Below are positions 1-13,995 of a stretch of DNA of 64,000 nt, piece by piece. The translations under genes were made by a program, and so were the position numbers. Under the pieces are notes generated by a model. It did no database searches, was not told the origin of the DNA, and worked only from the letters and a program-made list of their open reading frames with translations. Each line of letters starts with the position of its first letter. Positions within the stretch are counted from its first letter, which is position 1. Origin of the DNA: Cymodocea nodosa (Eukaryota > Streptophyta > Magnoliopsida > Alismatales > Cymodoceaceae); NCBI GenBank assembly GCA_036874045.1, contig JAZBRI010000003.1, positions 4,290,501-4,354,500 on the forward strand, given 5' to 3'.

Positions 1-2194
1 CTGCCCCTATTATTGCATCTATATGCTCCCCTCCAGAGACAGCTATACAATAAAACACAAAAGTTTACAACAACAATAATCTAAACCATAATCCCAATAT
101 GTGGGATCAGCCACATAAATCCTTTTCTTTCAAATATTTCTATCTATTGTCAAGTCTTCGGTAAAATATTTTCTTGCAATATTTTAGATCTACCTCTAAT
201 TTAAAACACAAAAGTTTACATGTAAAATAAATTTTCCATTAGAGTCCTTTGCCTAACTGATCCTGAGCAAAATATATAAAGAATACCCAAAGGATCACAA
301 AGAGATCAGCATTTATTCTATTAGGACATGTCAAATTTCAGTGAACCACTAATTTTGAGGGACTGAATTAGCTATTTTGGCCCATCGGTTTAAAAGGATT
401 AAGGATTTATGCTTCCTAAGACATCACATTGTTTAAGGAAATCTAAATGCTTTTCTTGAGTGGTAAGGGATCCAAATGCTGCTTGCATAAGAAAAATCCA
501 TTTGAACAAAGGAAAAAATGAAGAACTAGACATTATCTGCATCTATGGTGTATCCATCCACCAAATCATCTACTACCCTATCATGATAACAAGTTGGATA
601 CCCAAGTTTCAGCATAATACTAAAGCTCCAAAGGATCCAAATCAATGGAAACCTTGACATTTGGGCACTCAAAGTAATTAATTAGCTTCTTTAAATTTGT
701 TTATATATGTTTATTCATATCAAAAATTAAAATAAACATTAATAATTAATATTGCACATTGATATACCTACTTTGAACTTAAGAAAGCATTAATGTAAAC
801 TGTTGAGATATAGAAGAAAATTTTGACAACAAATACGATAAACACAGTATTTATAATTACATAGAATTTAAACTTGTAAAGCCAACGCTCAATAACAATG
901 CAAAAGGTCTAAATCATAACAAATATGTAATTAAGGTAGAAAATACTCTCAAAGTGCTATATAAAACAGTGAATCCTTGCCAGATTTATAAATGGATCCA
1001 CCAAGGATATAGTTAAACAAAAAATGGGTTTGGGCATCAAAATGCCCAGAGCCACCATGTTTTGAACAAGATTTCCACCAAAACCTATTTTTCAAGTACA
1101 ATATATGAAGCCAACTCATATTAGATGATGCTCTGGGACTATTATTTTCTTTTCCTTTCCTATGTTTGTAGCCCAGTGTGATTTACATCAATAAATTTTC
1201 ATGATTGCTTGATAAGAACAAGCACAACATTGAATTTTCAATGAAAAACTACTTTGCCATCCAACAAGGACAACCACAACAAACAACAAAATAAATTGTG
1301 TAAAATGTAGATATCTAACTTAAAAACAATTAACTATAAGTAAAAAGGTCTATATTTAATACTCACACACAAATATAAAATTTGTTCCACATGTCAATCA
1401 ACAAGTACTCCATGTTATTCCTAGATGATATTATTGATTCATTATCTTGTCTTAAAATTTCAAGTCGAAATTTGAAATTTTTGGTCATTTTTTGTAAATT
1501 TCTATCACTTGAACAAACTTCCACAAACATTTCCACCAAAGTCTGACACATTGCCATAGAACTAAAATCCAACATAAAGCCAAAGCTAAGTTCCATGTTA
1601 ACAAGCAATACCTAGAACTTTTCATTAAAACCTCTTGTTTTGTTATGGGGGAGAAAATCCTCGTCAAAATTACTGAAATTACAGGTTAAGGTGTGATTAG
1701 AATTTTTCACTGACACCACTTAATCTTCAAATTGTACTTGTTTGGGTGTTCCAGGTGATGCATTAAAGAAGTTCTAAACAATAACATAGAACGGTTTTAT
1801 TAAGTAAAAGGTACATACAACAGATTGACATTCCTCATTCAAAAGGTACAACAGCAATCAATCAAATAATGCTTTCAGTCCACCAGGTTGGGTCAACCAT
1901 ATTAATCATTTCCTTCCATTTATTCCTAACTATCACTGGATCTTACATTAAATTATGTAACTTTAAATATTTTTATGCTATTTCTAATCAAGCATATTTC
2001 CATTCTTTGTAGCTGGAATGCTAAAACTTCAGAGGGTAACACCAGAGAAAAGGCAGCAAATCAAGCAGAAAGGAAGCAAAGAAAGAATTCCTTTCATCCA
2101 GGAACTTGCAGTACATCAAAAAACATGATAAAAATACAAAGCATATATACTTGCCTACGTAAGAATCCTTTTCAAAAGAACAACTAACACTAAC
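1..2194 (-). other. DCL1 intron 5, incomplete
   Basis: After the donor site at 2194-2193 (exon 5 ends in phase 1) I find no reading frame matching the next conserved DCL1 block (end of the helicase insert and helicase C domain) down to base 1. The intron is therefore longer than 2.19 kb. The stretch is AT-rich. A short minus-strand frame at 1363-1608 resembles no known domain. Confidence 0.6.
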
Positions 2195-5100
2195 CATGGC
2201 CATTTGGTAGTTCTCCTTCTTCAACTTCATCATTGTTTTGTCCATCATCTTTCATAACTTCCCCTTCAGAATGCCTATCAGCAACAGCTCCCTCAGACAA
2301 TTGGCAATGCAAAAGATCCACTACCTTCTTTAAGTATGATTCTTGAAACTTGACATCAAGCTGATAATTTGCCCTTTCATCATTCTGTAATGCCTCCAAG
2401 AATGAAAGTGCAACCTACACAATTACACAACCAAACATTAAGGTAGTCAAGATTTTTTCCTTTTTCTAATAGTGGTAGTCAACAAATTAATTGAGATAAA
2501 TAAAAATACTGCTACGAATGCAACATATATATCAAAAGTACCTTGTATGCACACCACTGTCCTAATTCACCCAATGCATAATTTATTGCCCTCAATTTTT
2601 GAATCAGGTTAGCAGCTCCATCACTTTCAGTTCTCTCAGAGACACCATAGATCAGGCGTAATTCTTCCTTAGATCCAGCATCTCTTGCACCCATGAACTG
2701 CCACTTTGTTTTTCTTGAGCTTAAATGTGCAGCTTGCTCAACTTCAAGCTCCATTTGTTTAATCTGTTCATGGAAGGACCACATGGTAGCTGCTTTGTCA
2801 TATTCAACAAGTATCTCTGAGGGCATTGGAACATGTTTTTCCAACTCCTTGCGGTCTTTTATTGTGCAAACAGTGGAATTAAGTTTAGTTTCAAGATTTT
2901 GAATCTTAATAGCACAATCTTCCTGGCTAGAAACTCCTTCACCAGACAACAGTTGATCAACAAAGAAACAGTCAGATAAAAGAATATACTGGAGACAGCA
3001 GCCCAGACCGAAATTAACTTATCAACAAGATGGAGGTTGCTATGGATAAAATACAACTTCTACCTTTCAAATTAACAGGAGAAGCAGTCATGCCAAAGAC
3101 AGATGGTCTCTTGTCCTTCGAAGTTGTATGATAAAATTCAGACATTACCAATGAATATGGATGTTTCTTCACAGCATGATGGCACTCATCAAGAATTAGA
3201 AGGTGAATAGCATCCATCTTTATTATACTGTGCCTCAGAATGTTCAACAGAATTTGAGCTGTCATAACTAACACCTAAAGAGCAGTTGTTATCATGATTA
3301 GTTCCTTTTGCAAAAATGGAATGGCAGATTCAGACAGAAAAGCATTTGTCACATTCTTAATTATTAAATACAGCCAAGATTCTAACTTCTAATGAATACC
3401 TATTTTCAAAAATAAGAAACTCTGTATGCTAAAAAATCATTACCCACCATTATTTTTACTAAGCCTGGCTAGTTTCTCAAAGGGCCGGCACAAAGTTTGA
3501 TATTGAGTTGTAGACTTTCTATGTAGCATCCTATTTGGATCATCAATATTATGGTAGAATAAGGTTGAGGCTTAATTTGATCCAGATTATAGAGTTTAGA
3601 TTATGCATAATTAAAATAATGAACATTCAATGTGGTGAATAAAATTGATTCAAATTTGAGTTAATGTAGATATAGTCTACATTACACATTTGATTATGAG
3701 AAGAAAAATAAATTATTTTACAATAATCTCACAATTGGACAAAATGTGTATTATAGGATTATGCACTCTATAAATAAAAGTTACTGTACATAATCCCTTG
3801 ATTTTTCCGTAATATTTATTACCATTGCTATTTGTCTCAAATCACTATCACAACAATAATTGTATAATCCAAGTGTCTCATATCAGAACAAACAAGTCCG
3901 AATTTAATATCCATAATTTGCAATTTCATGGCAAGGCATGGAATTTCTATCTTCCAATTTTGACCACAATTCAATTTTGTTTTCACGCCAACCCTCCTGC
4001 ACCCATTGTTGCACAGTATATTTAGCACATTGTTGGTAACTTCCCATTTCAATTCAACTTGCCAATCATCTCAACTATTAACTTCCCCCCGATTAAATTG
4101 AGCAATAAAAAATAAACACAAACTCCTATATGGCTGCCTGTTACTTTCAAAACTTTATAGCATGTACGACCATATAATTAAACTACAGTTTCATGTCAAA
4201 CTTGGATCCAATGAAAATGAGACAAACTAATCCATGTAAACAGACTAAAGCTATGAACTTCTGGCTTGAATCTTTAGTAAATGCAAAAAGAAATAATTTA
4301 TTTGTTAAACATTAACATGACATTAAAAGTGTCACATACAATCAAAAATAATGTGACTGAAATACAAGAAATTATAAGAAAAGCATATCATCAATGTAAA
4401 AGCAAGAGAACCTCAAAAAAAGGAAAATATTCAAAAAATGTAAATTATACCAATAACATAGATCAGAATGTTGACTAAGAAAACATTGCTAGATTCAAAT
4501 TATTTACTTTAAAAATTTATATCTAAGCAAGAAAAACTAAAAGAAATGAATAACCCAAGAAAAACTAGAAAACTACCTTATACATTGAAAAGGGGAGGAT
4601 GAACAAGGTATTTCCTGATGCAACAAGATTGGTGGTGAGAAAGGGGTAGAAATGATCATCACTAGCTGCTAGAAATGCCGGTCAGAAGTTGCAAACGTAC
4701 TGGTGAAGAAGGGAAGTGAATAAGAATGAAAAAAGGTGGAAAGAAGAGAATAGGAGAGAAGAACTCTAGAATAAACAGGACCTGAAATTTTGTCCAATAT
4801 ATGCAAATTTTGATTGACACGTGCACCTCACATACAAAAAACATTCCACATCTGTCAACATGGAAATAAATGTTGATTGGAAATATACACATTTACTGTG
4901 CCACGAATATGGAAACTGTGTTAGCAAAATTTCTTTGATGCATGAAAGGTGAAATCCATGTCAAAATGCATACAACACATTTCCATCAACCCATGGAGTC
5001 ACCATAAAAAATGTAAAATTCATAAAAAAGAACTTTCAAACAGAAACATCTTGAATCCCTGATCAATTTAATCATATTTAGTGAGCAACGATAGCATACT

Positions 5101-8100
5101 CCATTTACAAACAAAAAAGGAAGTGCAGTGGAAAAAAGAGAAGTAAAATAAGGAAAAACAAATTTTCTTTGTTAATAGCCCCAGATCAATCAATTAAATA
5201 CTAATATAACAGATGTGATTCTTGTCAACCATTAAACCCTCTCTTTCCATCAAATTTCAGCAACCAATCAATTAATTAAATCCCCAATCCCTGATAGGAT
5301 GGAATGGTTGGTTAAAGGAGTGGAAGACATTCTCAGAACTAAAAAAATGACAATTATTCAATATGTTGATGACACTAATTGTAATATTCCAACTCAAAGC
5401 CAATTAGCGTTAAGTAGAAAGATTCTTTATATATTAGCTTGCATTCAGTTTCTACACTATTAATGTAGAACAATTCCAACATTCACCCTCATTTATGGAT
5501 TATTTTATGCCTACAAATGTCATTGTTTTAAATCAAATGAATGTGCATAAACTTACTCTAATACCATATGAAATTCTGACTCAAAATTAATTAACATTGA
5601 GTAGAGAAATTCATCATATATTAGCCAAATTCAGTCTTCACACTATCAATATAGGACTATCCCAAAACTAACATCTGTGAAACCTCTATAGAGCAGCTTT
5701 TGAATCTTAAATTTCTCAAAAGATGTTTTGGAAAGAAATCAAAATTGAAAGTGAATTTCATAAAAGTGCATTGATGAGATACATGTGAAAAATGATCAAA
5801 TAATGTCTTGGGCTATGACGGTTAAATGCAAATGATATCTGGGTCGACCACTTTCCAACAGATGTCCAAGAAGAAAAAAATTGACAACTCCTATGCAAAA
5901 CTTGGACAAAAAACTGTGGGTGGAAGTCTAAGTTTCTGAGTTTTTGTAGTCACTTGATAATATGAAGCTGCCTTATTTTGTGGTACTTAAATATTTTTAT
6001 AAGCATTCAACTTGATTATTCCAAGGGAAGCATAGTGTTGACACAAAGGAAGTATGCATTTAATTTATTACAAAAGATAGAACTCTTAGGTTATAAACCT
6101 CAAAGCACACCAATAGAACCTTAATCCTCCCTACTAGAATTATTCTTCAAAGCCTTTAAGGAACCTTGGACAGTATAAACGACTAATTCAGAAGTTGGGC
6201 TACTTGATAGTCATGAATCTAGATATTATTATGATGCCAACCTTCTCAATCGATTCATGCATGAGCCTAGGATAATTTATAAACAAGGTGCACTTTGAGT
6301 ACTTGCTTATGTCAAGAATGTTCCAAGAAAAGGCCACATGTACAAGACACATGATCATTTGTAAATTGAAGTTTTTTCTGATTCAAACTATGCAAGCAAT
6401 AGACATAATAGAAAGTCCACTTTAGGTTTTTGCATATATTAGGGGAATTCTGGTTACAAGGCACAACAAGAAAAAAAAGTTGTATGCTGATCCAATGCTA
6501 ACATTGAGTATTGTTTCATGACTCAAATCTCCTATGAGATGATGTAGCGTAGACCTCTTTTGCATGGGATTGGGTTTGCTATTCAAACTCCTGTGGCCAT
6601 GCATTACAACAATCAAGTTACACTCTTTGTAGCCAATAATCCAACTTTATATAAGCATACCAAACACAATGAGATGGATTGTCATTTTGTTCATGACAAG
6701 GTGATGTATGACGTGATCTCTACATTGCATATCCAATCTTTGGACTAACTTGCATAATTACTGAAAGCTTGAGTGCTGAGGTATTTGGGACTCTCTTTGT
6801 GCCAAGTTGGACAAATTGAACTCTTGGCTCCAGCTCCAACTTGAGAGAGAGTGTCAGTCATATATTAGATGACTTATTATAAGAGTTGTCTATCATTAGA
6901 TTAATGGGTAAATGAATATCTACTTATCTTCATGTACATACATTAATTCATTCTCTTCCTCTCCACATTAATAAATTGTCCAATCTATATCATATGCATC
7001 ACATCCAAGACCTTTGGCCTTTAATGACTTATCCATAGATTATCTGGATTCAATACTTCACTAGTCAATATATATATATTCAATATATATAAGTTCCATT
7101 AAAGAAGAATGGTCATCAAATCTTCAATCATGTGGTGACATGGATTACAAAGAAGGCATTTGGTTCCACATTATGTTTTGGATCTTACTAATTAATTTCA
7201 AAGGCATGGCTATCAATTCCGACTTCCCCCTTCTACATAATGTTTTTACAACTTAAACTTTGATGCAAAAAAAAATTGAATGATCAATTGGAAAATGCTA
7301 AAGTTCTATTTTGTCAAATGGTCATCTCAATTTGTGCAATGGTGGATGCCATGTTTGATTTAATTACTCCAAGTAGCTTGATCTGTGCAATTGTGCATAG
7401 TCATGTATCACAAATGTTAGTCTGTTCTTATAAATGACCTTAATAAGAAAAACAAGTCAACAAGTATAAACACAAACTAACAATGATTCAACAAATATCA
7501 TGAAAAGAGTTCAATTGTTTGTCATGTCTCACCTGCTTAGTTTCAAACTCATGTTGCCACCTTCGGTAATCCCAAAAATCTTGGCCCATTTCACCACAAT
7601 AATGGCCAACCCAAAAACCAGTTCTTTCACGAATAACTTCAGCTTGCTGGAGAAACAATTTGGAAACAGTGATCCAAACGCACAAACATTTTAAGAAGAA
7701 GAGCTGGGCACAGGTGTGTGTACTATGTTATACCTGATAAACAAGAGGTACTTTGGGTACCAAAAATATGGCAAGCATCTTTTTGTTCTCTGCAAGCATG
7801 CGCTCACCAACAGATTTGATGAGGAGGACGGCTATGAGTGTCTTACCTGCTCCTGTCTCCAAAAAAGCAATTGTATTTTTCTTCTTTGCTTGCTCCAGTA
7901 CATCAAGCTGATATTTCCGTGCCTTCTCCTCGGCAGGCTGGACCTTCTTTTCCTCCAGTTTTTTCTCTGCGTTTTTAGGAGAACTTAGCTTTTCCAGCTT
8001 TGAGTTCTTGTCATTTTTATGATTTTCTGCATGCCATGAACCTACCCGAAAAACCAGATTCCCGGAGCAGTCTCTCTCCCAAAAACCCCTATCGTCCCTT

Positions 8101-8711
8101 CCCTTCCAGACCCTATCTCTTCCGCTCTTCCTGTCACTCCTGCCCCAATCCCTTCTCCTCTTCCTGCTATAATCTTTTCTCATCTCCCCCTCTTCCCAAT
8201 CCCAAGGCCTCCTCGTACTTGAGACAAATACTCCACTCTTCTCCTGGAAGTTCCTTAGAGTCCTATCAAGGGTGTGGGCTTGATTATTATTGGCACGTGC
8301 CCTTTTGTTGAACCTCTCAGATTTCTCTCCCACAGTATCCAACGACTTTTTCTTGGAAAGTCCTTCGCCATCCTGCCTCTCAACGACACCGTTCCCACTA
8401 CCTGCATCCGTCTTTCCGGAATCAGGTCCAGCAATCCTACGTAACTCGTCCAGTTGCATTTCAGATTGCTGTATCAGTTCAGCACGATACAAGCTAGAAT
8501 CAACAGCAGTCACAGGTGCCAAACTACGGTTGCCATCAATTGTATTGCCAAACGATTTCCCATTCTCAAAAAGCCGGCCGGTAGCACAGCTAATAGCAGC
8601 CGGAGTGTTGCAATCGGAGAACGGGATGCCGTTGTCGTCGAAAGAATCAAAGCAGTAAGAAATGGCAGAGCCTCCCAATGGATGTGGCTCACCGCCCATC
8701 TTCAAAACCAA
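2195..8711 (-). CDS. DCL1: DICER-LIKE 1, N-terminal part (five exons; gene runs off the left edge)
   Basis: Nuclear RNase III that cuts miRNA precursors. Exons on the minus strand: 8711-7734, 7646-7533, 3274-3064, 2936-2542, 2414-2195; all junctions are GT-AG and the frames join, giving 639 residues of a protein that is usually about 1,900. Residues 1-265 are poorly conserved, with a Lys/Arg/Trp-rich stretch at about 165-225 (probable nuclear localisation). The DExH helicase follows: motif I ETGAGKT near 285-291, motif II DECHH at about 393-397, motif III TASP soon after, then the helicase insert region with the conserved [11 protein letters not shown] block. Close similarity to Arabidopsis DCL1 from about residue 265 onward supports DCL1 rather than DCL2-4. 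PAZ, RNase III and dsRBD exons, and the known miR162 site, lie outside the window. The start is the first ATG of the frame; ATG at 8699 is a possible alternative. Intron 3 is 4,258 bp and holds copia debris. Confidence 0.95.
5388..5672. repeat. Two diverged repeat units inside DCL1 intron 3
   Basis: Two roughly 95-bp segments at about 5388-5484 and 5579-5672 are clearly related. Both have CTCAAA near the start, then TAGCNAA, a TTTCTACACTAT/CTTCACACTAT block, and AATGTAG or AATATAG followed by an ATTCC/ATCCC block. A third relative is visible near 14540-14640. They look like pieces of a dispersed LTR-type repeat. Confidence 0.4.
5990..7010 (+). mobile_element. Degenerate Ty1/copia 3' end in DCL1 intron 3
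   Basis: Reading the plus strand across stops and frameshifts gives the C-terminal reverse transcriptase segment ([25 protein letters not shown]-like), the RNase H segment ([19 protein letters not shown]) and the closing block with [20 protein letters not shown] (about 6630-6700). A purine tract GAGAGAGAGTG near 6843-6853 precedes an LTR-like start at about 6853. The element is antisense to DCL1 and is not coding-competent. Its LTR start resembles the one at about 22915, so the two insertions probably belong to one family. Confidence 0.8.
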
Positions 8712-9300
8712 GCATAAACAACAATAATAGCAGTAACCATGAATACAAATAAGGAAAGAAAGAAACTTGTGAATAAATATAGAGTTTAATCAATAACTAA
8801 TAATAATCAACGTGAAAGGGAGAGGAGAAGAAGGAAGGAGCAGTGAAGGAGGAGAAGAAAGGAGTGGCGGACATAGACCGTAGGAAGAAGTGAAAAGGAG
8901 GCGAGTCGGAGTGGGAACAAAAGGAGTGTCTGAGGCTGATGTGATGATGGATGGGAATCCCAGCCCTGTCGGGCGCTTTAGTCTTATTCCGTAGCCCTAG
9001 GGAGCAACAGCTACTGGACGGAAAAAAGAGAAGATGGAGAGATTCTGATTCTTCAACGGTCTATCAACGCAACTCCAACTTTTTCCTCCTTCCCACCCTC
9101 CACTCCGTGCACTCTCTACTGTCAAAACCTCCCCGTCACTCTCGCCACCACCACGTCGTCCGTATGCTCTATCCGCCGCGGCGGGTGGTGGCCTGCAACA
9201 CCAAACACCAGACGTCAACCGCCGCTTTAAGACGATAAAAATATACAGGGAGCGAATCACCGCTTCCTAACACGATGGTCCCCAAAGGATCCGTCAAATG
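8712..9300 (-). promoter_or_regulatory. DCL1 5' leader and promoter region
   Basis: This is the sequence directly upstream of the DCL1 start. A purine-rich stretch (8810-8940, GGAGGAGAAGAAAGGA-like) is CT-rich on the gene strand, as in many plant 5' leaders. No TATA box could be assigned with confidence. The GC-rich part up to about 9240 is probably still leader or core promoter. Confidence 0.35.
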
Positions 9301-12300
9301 GATCCGAATCCGACAATCTTAGTCTGACCCGACACGATAACCCGACATTTCCTTCTTATCGATGCATTCTGTTTAGATTCAACCTATGCTTGTGCATTTG
9401 ATACTGTACTGTTGACTAACGTTACCCGGTATTGTGAATCTTGTCGAGCGACCATTTGACCGTGAGAGTACAACTTGGATCGCATTTGTACAAGCTATTG
9501 TAGGTCTCATTCTTTACGACAAGCACACGTTACGCTTCACGGTAAATAAAGAGAGCATGCAGTCAGTGTACTTCCCATTGTTGATTGAAAGAATGGCCTT
9601 TTAACAAATTCCATATAAGAGTTGCAAGAAAAAGACATGTTTGTCTGCGTCTCTCCCTCCGTATCAACGAGTGACCTTCAACAACCTTGTGCCCATGATA
9701 GAATCACAACAACTCCAAACTTTCTTCACTTTCTCTATCCTGAAATTCTCAAGATTCACAAATCCAAACCGTGTAGTTAGAGTAATGCTTGATCATGTAA
9801 TGCAAAAGGCAAATCACACACTTGACTTGCAAATCACTCAAGGTTGCCACAAATTGCACACCTCATTCACAAAATCACCTGATGCTACCACTACTAGAAG
9901 AACGACATTGCCACAAATTTTTTAAATATAAGTTTTTATTTTTATTTTCTTATAATACTATAATAATGTTTGATATGAAAATATAACAACATAACATAAC
10001 ATAACATAACACACTTAGATTGTAAGTCATGCCTGGACCACTCTATCGAAAGTTTGAGCAAGACATGAATAATGTTAGACATAATCTAATTTAGGCTCAA
10101 CTAGCACGTTACGTCATGATTGACATATATATAACTCGAGCCAACACGCTCAGATCTGAGATTGACATACATAAACAATTTGGTCTAACACCATTCACGT
10201 CGATATTTTTCACAGAATTTAGTCAAAATATCTTCAATCGCTTCCAAGTGAAACTTCCCTTACAATAGAATGAGGTAGGAGGATCAATGTGTGCTGATTT
10301 ATCCAATTATTCTTGCTAGCGTCGATCCAATGTCATCTCTAAGGTCACAATCTACTCTTCCCAAGTCTAGAAAACGTTTGGGAGCATAAAGAGAGAGTTA
10401 TTTGATGGTTGTTTCATGGTGGGGTAGGATTTGATTAGCTTGTGGGTATGGATTGGTATGTAATAAGTCTTGAGTGATTTTCCACAAATGAAACCAACTA
10501 ATCTTGTGCCCTTGATGGGCACTCAATCCACATGCCTAGGAATGAGGAGTGATATGCCAAGATTGAGGGAGAAGCAGGAGAGGCTTCTCCAAGGATGGGG
10601 ATGACCTAAATTGGACAACCTACTCATGTACAAGGCTTGACTTGTAAAACAAATTGGTTGGCAGAATCCCTCTAATGTTTAAGTTAGAACTTGGTGGAAA
10701 AATATCAAGTTATAGGAAGTGGTTAAGATGGGTTTACCTTTTAATTTATGCATATTAAAAGTAAGGGGAAGGGATGATTACCTTTCAGAACTTTTATTGT
10801 GGTTGGGATGAAATCATGTGTGCTCTGCTCTTTATAGAGAGAGAAATGATGATCATAAGAGAAAACCAATACTTTGCTGAAAATGTTCACAAAGGGAGAG
10901 TTACAAACCATAACAATTTTTTAGGTTGAAATATAAGGGCACATAGAAGATCAGGAATGGTAAAACTTTTTCCAATGAAATGGAACAACAGAGCTTAGGT
11001 CAATCCAAGGCCTATTGTATGCCTCCTAAGGGTTGAAATTTTCTCTTTGGAGCCCGTTAATCGAATCACTTAAAAGTGTGTTGTGGGTAATATCTACATT
11101 AGGATGAATACCAGATAACCATGCATGGATAAACATGTACATCATGTTGAATGACATTCCCAAGTCTATGATATAGAAATTATTGTTGGTTTTACTGAGA
11201 ATGTCATATCAAGACCATTTGTCATTTGTGTACAGTTCTTACCAAATCAAAAAGATCAGAACTTAACAATCTAGAATTGCATCCATATGAGATCTTAGAA
11301 TTAAAAACTACCAAGATACTCCTACCAACATTAATAGAATGATTAGTGACAAGTGAGAATGATAGAAGACTGATTGGCCAACAAAAAGGAAATTTTCGTG
11401 GTCAGCTTAAGACAGGCATTATATATAAAGCCCAACCAGCAGATGATGCCTTTATGGTAACATGCTGAGTCAATTGAAGACCACCAAACTTGTCCCAACA
11501 TCTATCAAAAAATCACCACCACAAGCATGACATCAAATAGAAGTTGACATTGAAGATTGCTAGGGAACAATAGTTGGTGTAGAGGGGGAGATGCTTAAAG
11601 CTCTAGAAGAGATCAACCGTGACAATGAAGTTGCCTCGACATCTAAAGTTTGCAAAAAAAAAAATGTAAAACAAGTTCTAAATTGAGAGAAAACAAAAAA
11701 AAAAAACACCTAAGGAACTGATATAACATCTTAAAGAGATCAACCATTGATATGCCTCCATCTTATCGAGAAGAGCCCAAGGGAAGTGACAGGGTCATTG
11801 AGCTAAAAGACCAGCCTAGTGTAGGATGATGGACTAATATGGTTCACAAACCCTAAAAATATAAAGTTCAATGTATCCTTCTAAACTAGAGCATCAAGAC
11901 TTCTCTAAAGACATCCCCCCATGCTATTTGCAAATCATGAAATAATTTAATCATCAAAGCAATCTTCATGGGTACAAATAATAAGAAATGTTATTTGTGC
12001 ACGTATAAGAAATGACAGGAATTCTAAGGTATTTGTACACTCATAGGAAATGACAGAAAATATATTATTTAAAATATTCAACATTACATTTTAAATAATA
12101 AATATTATAATTTGAAAAATAATATTTTAAATAATGTAATATATATTAACAATTTATAAAATAAAGATGTAACATGTAAATTAAAAATAACAATTTAATT
12201 GTTTTCATTAATAAACAATTTATAATCAGATCTTAATAGTAAGTTTTCAAATGTCTAGTGTATTATATTATATTATATTATATTTTTACATTGGACATTC

Positions 12301-13750
12301 GATGATTTTTTTTTCTTATCTTGTGAAATCTACTGCAAAATACTTATTTTTATCATGTTCACATCATGGATACAAGAATCTTGTGTAATACACCAAACAC
12401 CTGGTCCAAATTATCAGATAAATCAAAAAAGGCACTAGACCAACTTGACATAAAGTATGAAGCATAACACATCTTTCTTAAAAAATCTATAACTTCTTCT
12501 ATACTTATTTAATGAAAATCAATAAAATTGGTAGAGTTGGAAAGCTAATTAATTGATCTTTCAAACAAAATCAAGCGTTTGAAGGTTCACAATGCAGTTG
12601 CTATACAATATTTCAACAACCGTGCATAAACAAATTATTCTGCTAGGAAGTATATTAAACACAAATAATAGTGTGTTTCATTACATTTGATCCATTTATC
12701 AATCACAACATTTTTTTTTTCACTACAAAAATCAAACAACAATTTAAGCCCAAAAAAATGCAATCAATCGAAACTATCAGAAATGGGGCGACAAAAAGCA
12801 AGCAAAGGCAATGACGCGGATGAGGACCCAGACGAGGACTCGTAATTTTCTCTTGTAAAGGCTACAACGAAATGGGGTGACGACGACCCCGACGAGGACA
12901 ACTACGAGCGTTGCAGAGGGATTTCAGGCAAGTGGAAAAATGAGTTCTTTAGATGTTACAAGGAGGGAAGTCTACAACAAACGATGACAAACAAGCATTG
13001 CATAGCTTCGAACGGACGACAACTACTACTACGAGGGCGTCAACAAATTGGGGGTTTCAGATGAAAAGGGCTTTCCAAGCGTTTCAAAGGAGGAGAGAGG
13101 GAAAACGAAAATTTTCTTTGTATTTATACTAAGGAATTAATTTCCCTTATGCACAAATAAGAGACGAGAAATGATTTTCCCTCGTTTCTTCTTCCTCCAT
13201 TTCCCATAGTTTCTCCCCTACGCAAAACCCAAAAAGGATCTTATGTAAGGTGTTCGATCATGTAATGGACACCTAGGAAGATCTCAAGGGCTAAATATAA
13301 TTAGAGATAATTACATCCATTAAATTTCATAGACGTACAACTAAGATTTATCACCTACGAACTCGAGATCCAAGATAGGGTGATCTGCTTATCCATAATT
13401 AAGGTAAATCTATGATAACACAATCTAAACAACGTTGAAAATGAAAACAGATCTAAAAATATTCTAATTTCCACAAAATCAGGGATCCACATATACGATA
13501 AAGAAAGGACACACAAGGAAGACACCCAAATGAGCATAACTAAGGGTTGACCTGATAGATGTCTAAAAAATGGCTAAATTCATGACTAAAAAGGGACACC
13601 GAGGGAAACAGGAATAAAAAAATCTGTAGATAAAAAGTCCAAAAGCGGCTTCCATAATAGGAGATGACCAAATAAGAACCAAAAGCCGGAGACGACAATG
13701 CCACAAGGTGGAAACGACAGTGGGTTAAGACTTCTTATTAAATTTAAACA
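9301..13750. other. Spacer between DCL1 and DHODH; no gene seen
   Basis: Only short accidental frames are present. It holds a pentanucleotide (ATAAC) run at about 9991-10010, a TATAT-type run near 12259-12282, and a locally GC-richer patch at 12780-13090 with no recognisable protein. The 11000-11700 stretch has the look of decayed retroelement sequence, but I could not identify a domain. Confidence 0.5.
9991..10010. repeat. (ATAAC)4 microsatellite
   Basis: Four consecutive ATAAC units lie in the spacer upstream of DCL1. Confidence 0.8.
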
Positions 13751-13935
13751 CTAAGCTCTGGTAACATAAGGGATTAGAGAAAGAGAATAAAATTTTTTAT
13801 TCGTAAAAGTAGATTAAATATTTATAGATGGGTCTTACGATTATATCTAATATATAGATATTCAATAATCCATATAATTATGATAACCTATGGAACAATA
13901 TCATACTAATAATACCTCAATCAAATAATATATCA
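13750..13935 (-). mobile_element. Possible copia LTR and primer-binding-site remnant downstream of DHODH
   Basis: On the minus strand the order is an LTR-like segment starting TGATATATTATTTGA (near 13935), ending near 13761, then TGTTACCAGAGC. The last motif resembles the initiator-tRNA primer site TGGTATCAGAGC of copia elements. No internal coding part is recognisable to the left. The element would sit about 60 bp downstream of the DHODH stop codon. Confidence 0.3.
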
Positions 13936-13995
13936 GCACTTTTCCAAAATATATTTGCAATAAAGGATGAAATTATCGCCAAAACAGGCCCATTT

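Noticed and set aside
1363-1608. 81-codon minus-strand frame as a further DCL1 exon
   Set aside because: It does not match any DCL1 block expected after exon 5, contains no helicase C motif and lacks fitting splice sites.
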